A stretch of DNA of 64,000 bases from an uncultured Actinomycetes bacterium (GTDB taxonomy: Bacteria; Actinomycetota; Coriobacteriia; Coriobacteriales; Atopobiaceae): contig OMWB01000001.1 of assembly GCA_900314645.1 (NCBI GenBank), positions 1-64,000 on the forward strand. Reading direction: 5' to 3'. Shown piece after piece: positions 43,959-52,983 of the stretch; the first letter of the stretch is position 1, and each line of letters starts with the position of its first letter. A model generated the notes under the pieces. That model did not search any database, was not told the origin of the DNA, and saw nothing but the letters and a program-made list of their open reading frames with translations. The translations under genes and the position numbers were made by a program.

Positions 43959-44702
43959 ATGAGTTATCTGTATGAGCTTGACTGGGTTCGTCTTCCGCTT
44001 GAAGGGGCGCACAACGTTCGCGAGCTTGGCGGATATCCGGTGAGCGGGGGAGGCCAGACGCGTTACCATCGCTTCTTGCGCTCTGATGGGCTAAGCGCCC
44101 TGACGCCTTCCGATGTCGAGTTTCTGCATGCGTATGGCGTGCGTCTCGTGCTCGACCTGCGCGACCCCGACGAGGCCGCCTTGAACCCCGACGTCTCGTT
44201 GGGCGACGACGTGACGGTCGTCAACGTGCCGCTGCTGGCGTTTGACATCTCTGACAAGGAGGCGCTGGAGAAGCGCTTTGCCTCAGAGGTGCCAACCTAT
44301 GAGTTCTTCTACGATTTGATGCTCTCAAAGAAACCCCAGTTGGCGCAGTGCTTCCGGCTGATTGCGCAGGCTTCGAAGGATGCGTGTGTGCTCTTCCATT
44401 GTGCGGTGGGCAAAGACCGCACCGGCATTCTGGCCATGCTCTTGATGGCGCTTGCCGGCTGCGACAAGTGGGATTGCGTGAGCAACTACATTCAAACACG
44501 GGTCAACCTCATGCGCCACGACTGGTACGTGGCGTACTGGGGGCGAGACGACCCGCAAAATCCGCTCAACGATTCACCGGCCTCTGCCATGGAGTTCACC
44601 TGGGATCAGGTTGAGCGGGCGGGAGGTGCCGAGGCCTTCTTGCGCGACTGCGGGGTGACGGATGCGGAGCTTGCGGCCGTGCGGGAGCGCCTTCTCTCAT
44701 GA
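43959..44702 (+). CDS. Tyrosine-type protein phosphatase
   Basis: The 247-residue protein has the N-terminal segment NVRELGGYP, DLRDPDEA, and the phosphatase loop FHCAVGKDRTG with nucleophile Cys148. The GKDRTG form is shared by bacterial tyrosine/phosphoinositide phosphatases of the LipA/MptpB type. It is cytoplasmic by sequence, with no signal peptide. A TACAAT box lies at 43922-43927. A second member lies at 45427-46254, after one hypothetical gene. Confidence 0.85.
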   Translation: MSYLYELDWVRLPLEGAHNVRELGGYPVSGGGQTRYHRFLRSDGLSALTPSDVEFLHAYGVRLVLDLRDPDEAALNPDVSLGDDVTVVNVPLLAFDISDKEALEKRFASEVPTYEFFYDLMLSKKPQLAQCFRLIAQASKDACVLFHCAVGKDRTGILAMLLMALAGCDKWDCVSNYIQTRVNLMRHDWYVAYWGRDDPQNPLNDSPASAMEFTWDQVERAGGAEAFLRDCGVTDAELAAVRERLLS

Positions 44703-44848
44703 AGTGAGGCACCACGTGCCACTCACGGCATACCACTGGGAAGCCACTGAGCGCTTTTGCGCAGAGTCGCGGCGTGCCGCTTCTTGGCGATTGCTTAGAA
44801 TGAGACCAACATGACTCCGTGCCGAAGGCACCGTTAGAGGAGGTCACC

Positions 44849-45352
44849 ATGGCCAACACCGATATCGCGTCAACGCTCGTCCAGTTCCTCGCAGCCAATC
44901 CCCAGCTCATCACGCAGTTCCTGAACCACCCCTACAGCACGACGCAGCAGGCTACAGGCTCTGACGTGCAGCTCTCCCAGACCGACATGAGCGAGGTCGT
45001 GACGGCCGCCGCCGCCATGTCTACCGGCAACAACGTTGACTTCACCAATCTCTCGACCGTTGCTGCTCAGCTGTTGGCCCAGAACGGCAACAGCGTCCAC
45101 ACGCTGACCAACACCCTGTTTGGCACCGCCGCCCAGGCCCAGGCTGCGCAGCAGGCGGCTCCCCAGACCACGGCGCAAGCGTCTGGCATCAACCTCGGCA
45201 CGCTGGTGAACCTTGCCGGCGCACTGATGGGTGGATCGTCTTCTGCTCCCAAGCCGCAGCCCACGGGTGCGAGCCTCATCGATCTCTCCGATGGCTTTGA
45301 CGTCAAGGACGCCATCGGTCTGGCGAGCCTCTTCCTGGCCAACAAGAAGTAG
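44849..45352 (+). CDS. Hypothetical protein, Ala/Gln/Thr-rich
   Basis: The 167-residue protein is unrecognised. It starts DIASTLVQFLAANPQLITQFL, has a low-complexity centre (repeated AQAQAAQQAAPQTTAQ), a hydrophobic stretch (LGTLVNLAGALMGG) and a closing helix (DAIGLASLFLANKK). A very good AGAGGAGG site precedes ATG, and the base composition is typical of its neighbours, so the gene is real. It sits between two tyrosine-type phosphatases, but no functional tie is shown. Confidence 0.7.
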   Translation: MANTDIASTLVQFLAANPQLITQFLNHPYSTTQQATGSDVQLSQTDMSEVVTAAAAMSTGNNVDFTNLSTVAAQLLAQNGNSVHTLTNTLFGTAAQAQAAQQAAPQTTAQASGINLGTLVNLAGALMGGSSSAPKPQPTGASLIDLSDGFDVKDAIGLASLFLANKK

Positions 45353-45373
45353 GCATTTCCGCAGTACGCTGAG

Positions 45374-45403
45374 GCGGGGCTGGCTTCGGCCGGCCCCGCT
45401 TTC
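45374..45403 (+). terminator. Terminator after the hypothetical gene
   Basis: GCGGGGC (45374-45380) pairs with GCCCCGC (45393-45399), followed by TTTCC, 20 bp after the stop codon. Confidence 0.6.
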
Positions 45404-45426
45404 CATACGCGGGTTTGGAGGCGGAC

Positions 45427-46254
45427 ATGGGGCTTATCAGCTTCCTCAAGGAGTTCTTCTCCACACCGGTTCGGTATCGCTCGCGTCCGGACGGATTGCG
45501 CATCTTAGACGTGCCCTCGGGGGAGAACGTGCGCGAGCTGGGCGGCTACCGCGCGCTGGGTGGTATGACGCGCAGCAATCGGTACGTGCGATCAGGCTCT
45601 ACTGACTACCTGCTTGAGAAGGATATGCGAGCTCTTGAACATCACGGCGTGACGCACGTGCTCGATTTGCGGGGCAACTTCGAACGTCCGGCACAGACCT
45701 GTCACTTTGCCCATCGAGCAGGCGTTCGTTGGGTCAACGTGCCGCTCTTTGGTTACGACATCTCAGACCCAAAGCTCCGCCATTCGTCTCATGACGAGTT
45801 TGAGGACTACCTGGTCGAGAGCTACCTCACGATGCTTGCCAACCACACCGCCATTCGCAACATCATCGAGTTCCTTGCCAACGTCCCTGAGGGGCAGTGT
45901 GCGCTCTTTCACTGTGCGGCGGGCATGGACCGCACGGGCATTACGGCCATGCTGCTTCTGGGGGCGGTGGGTGTGGGCCGCACGCAGATCATCTGTGACT
46001 ACGCATATTCGTTTGGGACGATTGCCGAGGTAGACCGCGCAGCCATTGACCCTGACTACGATGGTGAGAGCACGTGGAACAGCATCAAGTCGCGTATGGA
46101 CACCATGGCGACGGTGTACGACACGCTGGTTTCGGGCTATGGCTCGGTGTACGACTACCTGCTGGCGTGTGGCGTGTCGGCAGAGACGCTCGAGACGTTG
46201 CGCGAGCGCTTCGTGGAACCCGCGTCGGCGCCGGACACGGTGGCTGAGGCATAG
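45427..46254 (+). CDS. Tyrosine-type protein phosphatase, second copy
   Basis: The 275-residue protein has NVRELGGYRALGG, LDLRGNFERP and the catalytic loop FHCAAGMDRTG with Cys163. The GMDRTG form (Met where many have Lys) is typical of bacterial tyrosine phosphatases and differs from its neighbour's GKDRTG, so substrate choice may differ between the two. ATG at 45427 follows TTGGAGG. The gene ends head-on against the PrsW gene with almost no spacing. Confidence 0.85.
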   Translation: MGLISFLKEFFSTPVRYRSRPDGLRILDVPSGENVRELGGYRALGGMTRSNRYVRSGSTDYLLEKDMRALEHHGVTHVLDLRGNFERPAQTCHFAHRAGVRWVNVPLFGYDISDPKLRHSSHDEFEDYLVESYLTMLANHTAIRNIIEFLANVPEGQCALFHCAAGMDRTGITAMLLLGAVGVGRTQIICDYAYSFGTIAEVDRAAIDPDYDGESTWNSIKSRMDTMATVYDTLVSGYGSVYDYLLACGVSAETLETLRERFVEPASAPDTVAEA

Positions 46255-46959
46255 CTACTGCTCAGAGCCACCCCAGAAGGCCTCGTCCTGCGCTGCGGAG
46301 ATGCGGGTGCGCTGTACGGCAAGCACAAACATGACGAGGGTAAAGATGAGGCCGCCGAGGGTCACGATGGGGTCATCAAGCGAAAGGCACACGTCGTAGA
46401 TGCCGTGGATGAGCATGGGCACCAGAAGCGAGAGTAGCAGGTAGAGGACCTTCGTCTCCTCATGGCCGAGCTTGCCGTTGCGATGGGCGAGTCCGTAGTA
46501 ATAGCCCATGAACACGCCGCAGACACAGTGAAGCGGCACCGAGAGGATCGCACGCGTGAAGGCGACACCAAAGCTGCCGCTCACGAACACGTAGAGGATG
46601 TTTTCGACGGTGGCAAAGCCGAGCGACGCCATAACACCGTAGACGATGCCGTCGAACGTGTAGTTGAACGCGGGCTCGTTGCGCACGGTGTTCAGGGCGA
46701 AGAACTTGCAGCCTTCCTCAACGAGAGGCACCATCACGAAGAACATGGCGACGCTGTAGGCGGTGGGGGAAAGATCCTCGGGGATGATGCTCTCGCCCGC
46801 GGCCTCGAGGATGGAGGCTGGCACGCAACTGAGGCATCCCAGCAGGAAGACTTTCCAGAGGAGTCCAGCGGGCTCGCTCTCGACCTTGTCGAGGTTGAGG
46901 ATGCGTTTGCAAAGGATTCCGGAGGGCAGGATGGCTGCCCAAAGAAGCGCTCTGAACAT
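46255..46959 (-). CDS. PrsW family intramembrane metalloprotease
   Basis: The 234-residue protein has about seven hydrophobic segments and the family motifs in order: VEEGCKFFAL, NYTFDGIVYGVMASLGFATVEN, SVPLHCVCGVFMG and LIHGIYDVCL. PrsW-type proteases cut membrane proteins such as anti-sigma factors. ATG at 46959 was chosen because the fold starts at MFRALLWAAILP; a longer upstream frame would be atypical. The ribosome site (GGGA) is weak. No anti-sigma factor gene lies nearby. Confidence 0.83.
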   Translation of the reverse strand: MFRALLWAAILPSGILCKRILNLDKVESEPAGLLWKVFLLGCLSCVPASILEAAGESIIPEDLSPTAYSVAMFFVMVPLVEEGCKFFALNTVRNEPAFNYTFDGIVYGVMASLGFATVENILYVFVSGSFGVAFTRAILSVPLHCVCGVFMGYYYGLAHRNGKLGHEETKVLYLLLSLLVPMLIHGIYDVCLSLDDPIVTLGGLIFTLVMFVLAVQRTRISAAQDEAFWGGSEQ

Positions 46960-47123
46960 TTCGGTTCCCAACTGACGATGAAATGATGAAGCAAAGGGTA
47001 GCAGATTGTGGGCATTGTTTCGTTCTCGCAACCCTTTTAGCAGGTCAGGGGCGCATGTGCCATAGTGACATGCACATTGACGAGGCGTCTGCACCCAAGG
47101 CGCCAACCTGAGAGGATTTCACT

Positions 47124-48659
47124 ATGAGCCGCAAGATCGCCATCTTCGATACCACGCTTCGCGACGGGGAGCAGTCTCCCGGCGCCTCTATGAACACCGA
47201 GGAGAAGCTTATTGTGGCCCGTCAGCTTATCCGTCTGGGCGTTGACGTCATCGAGGCGGGCTTCCCCATCTCGAGCCCCGGTGACTTCCGCTCGGTGCAG
47301 GAGATTGGCCAGCTCGCTGGCGAGTCGTGCGTGGTCGCAGCCTTCTGCCGTGCGCGCGACGAGGATATCGCCCGCGCCGCCGAGGCGCTGGTGACCGCCA
47401 AGCGTCCGCGTATCGTGACGGGTTTGGGCGTCTCTCCCATCCATATGAAGGACAAGCTGCGCATCACCGAGGACGAGTGCGTGGAGCGCGCTGCCCATAG
47501 CGTTGCGTACGCAAAGTCGTTCGTCGATGACGTCGAGTTCTATGCCGAGGATGCCGGGCGTGCGGATGTCGACTTCCTGATCCGTGTGGTGCAGGCCGTC
47601 GTGGATGCCGGCGCAACCGTCGTCAACATTGCTGACACCACGGGATACTGCCTGGTTGAGGAGTACGGCACGAGGGTCAAGGCCGTGGCTGACCGCGTCA
47701 AGGGCATCGAGAACGTGACGCTTTCCGTCCACACTCATGACGACCTTGGTCTGGCAACCGCACTTGCGCTCGTTGGCGTGCGCTGCGGTGCCACGCAGGT
47801 TGAGTGCACCATCAACGGCCTGGGTGAGCGTGCTGGCAACGCTTCGCTGGAAGAGGTCGTCATGGCCATCAAGATGCATGGTGACCAGCTCGACGCTCAC
47901 ACCGACATCAAGACGACCGAGATCATGCGCACGAGCCGTCTGGTCAGCCGCGTGACAGGCATGACTGTCCAAGCAAACAAGGCCATTGTTGGCGCCAATG
48001 CATTTGCGCATTCTTCCGGCATCCATCAGGACGGTGTCCTGAAGGCGCGTGCGACGTACGAGATCATGGACCCGGCGTCCGTCGGTGCCGTGGGCTCCGA
48101 GATCATCCTGTCTGCCCGTTCTGGCCGTGCGGCGCTGAGGCATCGCCTGGAGGACTTGGGTTACACCTTCGAGGACAAGGACTTCGAGGAGATCTACGAC
48201 CTCTTCCTTGAGATGGCAGACCAGAAGAAGGAAGTCTACGACGAGGACCTCGAGTCCATCATCCAGGAGCGTCAGCGCGACGTCGATGCCGTCTACACCC
48301 TTAACGCGCTGCAGATTCAGTGCGGTGACCCGCTGGTTCCGACCGCCGTGGCGACCATCACCGACGCGGTTGGCGTCAAGCACGTGGTGAGCGCGACGGG
48401 CACCGGTCCCGTTGACGCCGCTTACAAGGCCATCGACCGCGTGGTTGCCGTCCATGGCGACCTGGCCGAGTTTGCGGTCAAGGCCATCACGCGCGGCATC
48501 GACGCTATCGGCGAGGTTACCGTGCGCGTTACCGCTGACGACGGCATGATCTACACCGGCCGCGGTGCGGACAACGACATCATCGTGTCCTCCGCAAAGG
48601 CGTACGTGAACGCGATCAACCGCATGATCCAGACCTCCCGCTCGCGCGACGGACGATAG
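47124..48659 (+). CDS. leuA: 2-isopropylmalate synthase
   Basis: The 511-residue protein has the HMGL-like catalytic barrel (FDTTLRDGEQSPG at the N-terminus; HTHDDLGLAT metal-binding; GLGERAGNASLEEVV), and a C-terminal LeuA dimer/regulatory domain from about residue 385. It condenses acetyl-CoA and 2-oxoisovalerate, the first committed step to leucine; the C-terminal domain usually gives leucine feedback. GAGAGGA precedes ATG. No other leucine genes lie nearby. The stop TAG overlaps a GTG of the next frame. Confidence 0.93.
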   Translation: MSRKIAIFDTTLRDGEQSPGASMNTEEKLIVARQLIRLGVDVIEAGFPISSPGDFRSVQEIGQLAGESCVVAAFCRARDEDIARAAEALVTAKRPRIVTGLGVSPIHMKDKLRITEDECVERAAHSVAYAKSFVDDVEFYAEDAGRADVDFLIRVVQAVVDAGATVVNIADTTGYCLVEEYGTRVKAVADRVKGIENVTLSVHTHDDLGLATALALVGVRCGATQVECTINGLGERAGNASLEEVVMAIKMHGDQLDAHTDIKTTEIMRTSRLVSRVTGMTVQANKAIVGANAFAHSSGIHQDGVLKARATYEIMDPASVGAVGSEIILSARSGRAALRHRLEDLGYTFEDKDFEEIYDLFLEMADQKKEVYDEDLESIIQERQRDVDAVYTLNALQIQCGDPLVPTAVATITDAVGVKHVVSATGTGPVDAAYKAIDRVVAVHGDLAEFAVKAITRGIDAIGEVTVRVTADDGMIYTGRGADNDIIVSSAKAYVNAINRMIQTSRSRDGR

Positions 48660-48712
48660 TGACGCCCGAGGATTTGTCTGACGCTCGGAAGTTACGTGCC
48701 TTGAACGGATGG

Positions 48713-50740
48713 ATGATGAGGCATTTTGTTCGTAACGTGGCCTTGGCATGCCTGCTGGTATTGGGCCTGCCTCGTGTTGCTCTTGCACGTTCTCTTGACG
48801 TGACTGCCGTACAGATTGAGGCAACGGTTAAAGAAGATGGCTCGCTCGCTGTGGTCGAACAGCGCACCTACGATGCCTCGGGCAGCTACAGCGGCATCCT
48901 CTGGGATGTGCACGAGGGTGTCTATGAGGGGCGTCGCGTGGAGGCAGAGGTCACGCGAGTGGAGGCCATCCTGGGAGGGCAACGGACGCTGCTTTCAGAG
49001 GAGGAGACGGGTGCGAACGGCACCTATGAGCTCACTGACCTTGATGACTACCAACAGCTCAAGATCTTCTGGCCAGCCAAGGACGAGACGGTCACTTTTT
49101 TGGTGGGCTATACGGTAAGTGGCATCACGTCGCGCTGGGCAGATACGGGAGAACTCTACTGGCAGTATGTGCCGGCAGACCCTGGCTCACAAGGCGAGTG
49201 GCATAACGTGACTTGTACGGTGGAGCTACCTGTTGCTGACGGGGCGGTAGTTATTCCCGGTGACAACGTGCATGCATGGGGACATGGGCCCATTGACGGT
49301 GAAGTGGACTTTGAGGGTGACGCCGTGCGCTTCTTCTCCCCGGGAGTGGGGGCTGACGAGTTTCTTGAAGCGCGCATCGCCTTCCCTGCAGAGTGGCTCG
49401 ACAAGCAGCCGGCCGCAAACGAGGTGCGTCTGGATTCTATTCTTGCCGAGGAAGACCAATGGGCAAAAGAAGCGAACGCTCGACGCTGGATGGCGCGGGC
49501 GGTCGTCTTTGGGATTCCCGGTGCGATGGTCCTCATGGGGCTGGGGAGCGTTGCGGTTACGTTTTGGACCAAGCGGCGAGAGGCCGGTGGCATCTTTCCC
49601 AAGGCGCAGTTTTCGGATACATATTTCCGTGACGTGCCGACTGATGACCACCCAGCTGTGCTGGGCATGCTGTATCGGAATGGCGCGTTGGGCACCGCTG
49701 ACTATACGGCCACAATCATGCGGCTCGCAAATCAGGGAAGGGTGCTGCTCGATCGGGTGAAGACCCAACAAAAGGGTGCGTTCGGGCGGACGAATACCTC
49801 GACGCAGTGGCGTCTTCTGCTGCGGCAAGATGCGCAGCACGCCACTAAGAGCCCCGAATACCGAAACATCGATGACTGGGGCTACCAGTTTCTTGATGCT
49901 ATCGCCGACCCAAGGTGGCATGAGGAGCCTATGGATCCCAGTCTGTACGGCCCTAACGGTGAACTATACCTACTGCCGTCCTTCTTTGACGAGGTGGCGG
50001 CAAAGTGGCCGAGGGTGTATAACAACAACTACTACTTTTGGTCGAGCTCGGTGGAGCAGGCGTTTCGCGATCGCTGCTTTGAGGTGCGACGGAAGGACGC
50101 GAGCTCCCTGCCCATGACGCTTGGCATCGCAAGCGTTGTTGTGGCTGCTGTCCTTGCTGTTGTCGGTGCATTCAACAGGGTGCCTGTCATCCCTCTTGTC
50201 GTGTGCTTTGTCGTATGCCTCGTCTCGGGCATCGTGTGCCTGTTTAACTACAAGGACACCTATGTGAGCGTCTATTCTCAGGAAGCGGCAGAGATTCGCG
50301 CAAAGCTCGAGGCATTGAAGCGCTGGCTGAGTGACTTCACGCGCCTGGAGGAGGCCATCCCGACAGATGTAATCCTTTGGAACCGCCTGCTCGTCATGGC
50401 AAGCGCGCTTGGGGTTGCAGAACGAGTCATGGAGCAGCTGAAGGTGCGCCTGCCGCAGGTGGTTGCTGATCCTGCGTTCGTTGCGGCCACGTGGTATGCA
50501 GAAGGACTCGGCAACGATAATGTCGCGCTTCCTCCCGCCGCCTTCTTTGAGAGGGTCATTGCAGACGGGAGGAGCGAATCGTTGGCGAAGGTGCAGCCGG
50601 CAGCTCCTTCGCATCATGAGACCTCGACGTCCTCGGTTGCGAGCTCTCGCGACAGCTCGTCGAGCGGAAGTGGAGGCGGCTTCTCTTCTGGTGGTGGTGG
50701 AGGATTCTCCGGTGGCGGCGGTCGCGGAGGCGGGTTCTGA
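48713..50740 (+). CDS. DUF2207 membrane protein, first of a tandem pair
   Basis: The product of 675 residues starts with a signal peptide (MRHFVRNVALACLLVLGL, then ALARS), followed by an extracellular DUF2207 domain (SLDVTAVQIEATVKEDGSL; YWQYVP), a membrane helix near residue 280, a cytoplasmic region, a second pair of helices near 490-530, and a Ser/Gly-rich tail ending in GGGG runs. Function is unknown. The start at 48713 is chosen because it opens the signal peptide; a GTG overlapping the leuA stop (48659) is the alternative. The neighbour at 50804 has the same layout. Confidence 0.8.
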   Translation: MMRHFVRNVALACLLVLGLPRVALARSLDVTAVQIEATVKEDGSLAVVEQRTYDASGSYSGILWDVHEGVYEGRRVEAEVTRVEAILGGQRTLLSEEETGANGTYELTDLDDYQQLKIFWPAKDETVTFLVGYTVSGITSRWADTGELYWQYVPADPGSQGEWHNVTCTVELPVADGAVVIPGDNVHAWGHGPIDGEVDFEGDAVRFFSPGVGADEFLEARIAFPAEWLDKQPAANEVRLDSILAEEDQWAKEANARRWMARAVVFGIPGAMVLMGLGSVAVTFWTKRREAGGIFPKAQFSDTYFRDVPTDDHPAVLGMLYRNGALGTADYTATIMRLANQGRVLLDRVKTQQKGAFGRTNTSTQWRLLLRQDAQHATKSPEYRNIDDWGYQFLDAIADPRWHEEPMDPSLYGPNGELYLLPSFFDEVAAKWPRVYNNNYYFWSSSVEQAFRDRCFEVRRKDASSLPMTLGIASVVVAAVLAVVGAFNRVPVIPLVVCFVVCLVSGIVCLFNYKDTYVSVYSQEAAEIRAKLEALKRWLSDFTRLEEAIPTDVILWNRLLVMASALGVAERVMEQLKVRLPQVVADPAFVAATWYAEGLGNDNVALPPAAFFERVIADGRSESLAKVQPAAPSHHETSTSSVASSRDSSSSGSGGGFSSGGGGGFSGGGGRGGGF

Positions 50741-50803
50741 TCTGCGCTGCAAAGCTGGTACTCTGTACGTAACCCCCGTATCTCATGTGCTCTGGAGGTT
50801 GCC

Positions 50804-52795
50804 GTGAAGAGGTTCTTCCGCATCGTCTTTCTTGCGCTCTTTGCGCTGATATGTTGCCCCGTCTCTGCGCTTGCACGTGAGATGAACGTCGATGCGGTTC
50901 AGATCGACGCGCGGGTCGGGACGGACGGGTCCCTATCTGTGACGGAGCGGCGAACTATCAACGTGCGGGGCAGCTACAACGGCCTGTACTGGGACGTTCA
51001 TGAGGGCTCCTACCAGGGAAGAGAGATTCGAGCCACGCTTGGCGAGGTGTTGGCCATCACGGGTGGCGAGCAGGTTCTGCTCGAAGAGGGCCAGGATGGC
51101 GCGGCGGGAACCTACGAGCTCACCGATATGGGCGACTACCTGCGCCTCAAGATCTTCTGGCCTGCGGAGGACGAGACCGTGGTCTTTCAGGTCTCCTACG
51201 ACCTAGCGAACCTCCCGACCCGTTGGGCAGATGTTGGCGAGTTGTACTGGCAGTATGTTCCCGCAGACCTCGAGTCAGAAGGGGAATGGCAGAACATCAC
51301 CTGCACGGTGCACCTGCCCGTACCTGACGGGACGGTGGTGACGCCGGGTTTGAACGTGCGCGCGTGGGGTCACGGACCGTTGGATAGCGCGTTGAGCTTT
51401 GAGGGGGATTCCGTCAGGTTTTACTCTCCCGGTGTCGGCGCGCGGGAGTTTCTTGAGGCGCGCATCGTCTTCCCGCAGGAGTGGTTGAGCGAGGCGCTGG
51501 AATACGACGAGGCCCAACTGAAGAGCATCCTCGCCGAGGAAGAGCAGTGGGCCAAGGATGCCAACGCCCAGCGGCGCAGGGCGCGACTGATTGTCTATGG
51601 CATCCCTGGCGGGATGTGCGCGGTGGGCATCCTCAGCATCATTGTCATGAAGTGGTTCCAGAAGCGGCGCTTCAAGAAGATGCCCAAGGCTCAATTCACG
51701 GGGAAGTACTTCCGTGACGTTCCGACAAACGACCACCCAGCTGTGTTGGGCATGCTCTACCGCGAGGGCCGAATTGACAGCAAGGACTTCTCTGCCACGC
51801 TGATGCAGCTCGTTGACCAGGGCAGAATTGGGCTGGATAGCGTGCAGGTTGACCGGAAGACCAAACGCGGTGGCACCAAGCAGCAGCGTGAATGGCGCCT
51901 GTTGCTTCACGACGAGACGCGGTCGTCGGGGTCGGCCACGCGCACGCGCGGCAGGAAGATTGACGAGGCTGCGTACAACTTCCTGCATGACGTGATTGCA
52001 GACAAGCAGACGGGCGTTGTCAGCGATGCGCTGAAGGTTCCGGTGGGAGAACCGTACGTGCTGCTGGGTTCGTTTGACGAGGTGGCGCAGGCCTGGCCCG
52101 AGGAGTACGCCAAAGGCTACGACGGCTGGGATGGCGCGGTGCGCAGGGCCTACGCAGGACGCGAGTTTGAGAAAGAGCTGCCTGGCTCTGAGGTGTTTCC
52201 TGGCATCCTTGGGTTGGGAGACTTTGCCATTGCGGTGGTTGTGGGTGTTGCGGGCATGTTCCTTGGGGTGCCGAACCTCTGGCTTTGCATTGGCATCATC
52301 GTGTGCTTTGGCTGCGGCATCTTCACCGTGCTGGCCGACGAGGACACGCCAACCATCGTACCCACCCAGGAGGCCGTTGACATACGAGCGCAGCTTGAGG
52401 GGCTGAAGAACTGGCTGCTAGACTTCACGCGCCTCGAGGAGGCCATCCCCACCGACGTGGTGCTGTGGAATCGGCTTCTGGTGATGGCGACGGAGCTGGG
52501 CGTCGCCGACAAGGTGGTTCAGCAGCTGAAGGTATTTGCGCCTGACCTGTTGACGAGATCGCCTCTCCTTGCATGGGTCGGAAGTGATACGAAGGATGTC
52601 GAGATGCCTATAGCGGCGATAGGGCGCTCTGCTGCCGCCGGCCGCGGGAAGGCGTCAAGTGGCCTGTATCACGAGACGTCGACGTCTGACATCGCAAGCT
52701 CTCACGACAGCTCGTCGCGTGGTAGTGGCGGCGGTTTCTCCAGTGGTGGCGGTGGTGGCTTCTCGGGCGGCGGCGGCCGCGGCGGCGGGTTCTAA
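50804..52795 (+). CDS. DUF2207 membrane protein, second of a tandem pair
   Basis: The 663-residue protein copies the domain order of its neighbour: signal peptide (FFRIVFLALFALICC, ALARE), DUF2207 domain (MNVDAVQIDARVGTDGSL; LYWQYVPADL), membrane helices near residue 260 and 475-510, cytoplasmic FTRLEEAIPTDVVLWNRLL, and a Ser/Gly-rich tail. The start is GTG with TGGAGG before it. Strong similarity throughout shows tandem duplication followed by divergence. A 34-bp-arm hairpin begins four bases after the stop. Confidence 0.82.
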   Translation: MKRFFRIVFLALFALICCPVSALAREMNVDAVQIDARVGTDGSLSVTERRTINVRGSYNGLYWDVHEGSYQGREIRATLGEVLAITGGEQVLLEEGQDGAAGTYELTDMGDYLRLKIFWPAEDETVVFQVSYDLANLPTRWADVGELYWQYVPADLESEGEWQNITCTVHLPVPDGTVVTPGLNVRAWGHGPLDSALSFEGDSVRFYSPGVGAREFLEARIVFPQEWLSEALEYDEAQLKSILAEEEQWAKDANAQRRRARLIVYGIPGGMCAVGILSIIVMKWFQKRRFKKMPKAQFTGKYFRDVPTNDHPAVLGMLYREGRIDSKDFSATLMQLVDQGRIGLDSVQVDRKTKRGGTKQQREWRLLLHDETRSSGSATRTRGRKIDEAAYNFLHDVIADKQTGVVSDALKVPVGEPYVLLGSFDEVAQAWPEEYAKGYDGWDGAVRRAYAGREFEKELPGSEVFPGILGLGDFAIAVVVGVAGMFLGVPNLWLCIGIIVCFGCGIFTVLADEDTPTIVPTQEAVDIRAQLEGLKNWLLDFTRLEEAIPTDVVLWNRLLVMATELGVADKVVQQLKVFAPDLLTRSPLLAWVGSDTKDVEMPIAAIGRSAAAGRGKASSGLYHETSTSDIASSHDSSSRGSGGGFSSGGGGGFSGGGGRGGGF

Positions 52796-52798
52796 AAT

Positions 52799-52875
52799 CC
52801 CAATCGCCCTTTGGACGCCATTTTTGCAAAACGAGCTGCGCGTTTTGCAAAAATGGCGTCCAAAGGGCGATTGGG
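52799..52875 (+). terminator. 34-bp perfect hairpin after the DUF2207 pair
   Basis: The arm 52799-52832 is the exact reverse complement of 52842-52875 with a 9-base loop. It lies in a tandem (not convergent) gap upstream of guaA. No T-run follows. It is likely a terminator or attenuator, and its core (TTTTTGCAAAAC) is unrelated to the other two long hairpins. Confidence 0.75.
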
Positions 52876-52983
52876 TTGGTACAAACTGCGCTTCTCATGG
52901 GGAAATGCTCCGTTCACCTTGCAGAAACGACCGCTTGCCTATACTTGGACGCATACGTTCGTCGTCCTGCCTAAGGAGACCCC

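Noticed and set aside
47055..47111. Leader peptide for leucine attenuation upstream of leuA
   Set aside because: The short frame MCHSDMHIDEAS has no leucine run and no terminator/antiterminator pair is visible.
47037..48824. Long minus-strand frame opposite leuA
   Set aside because: Shadow of the codon bias of leuA; no domain text.
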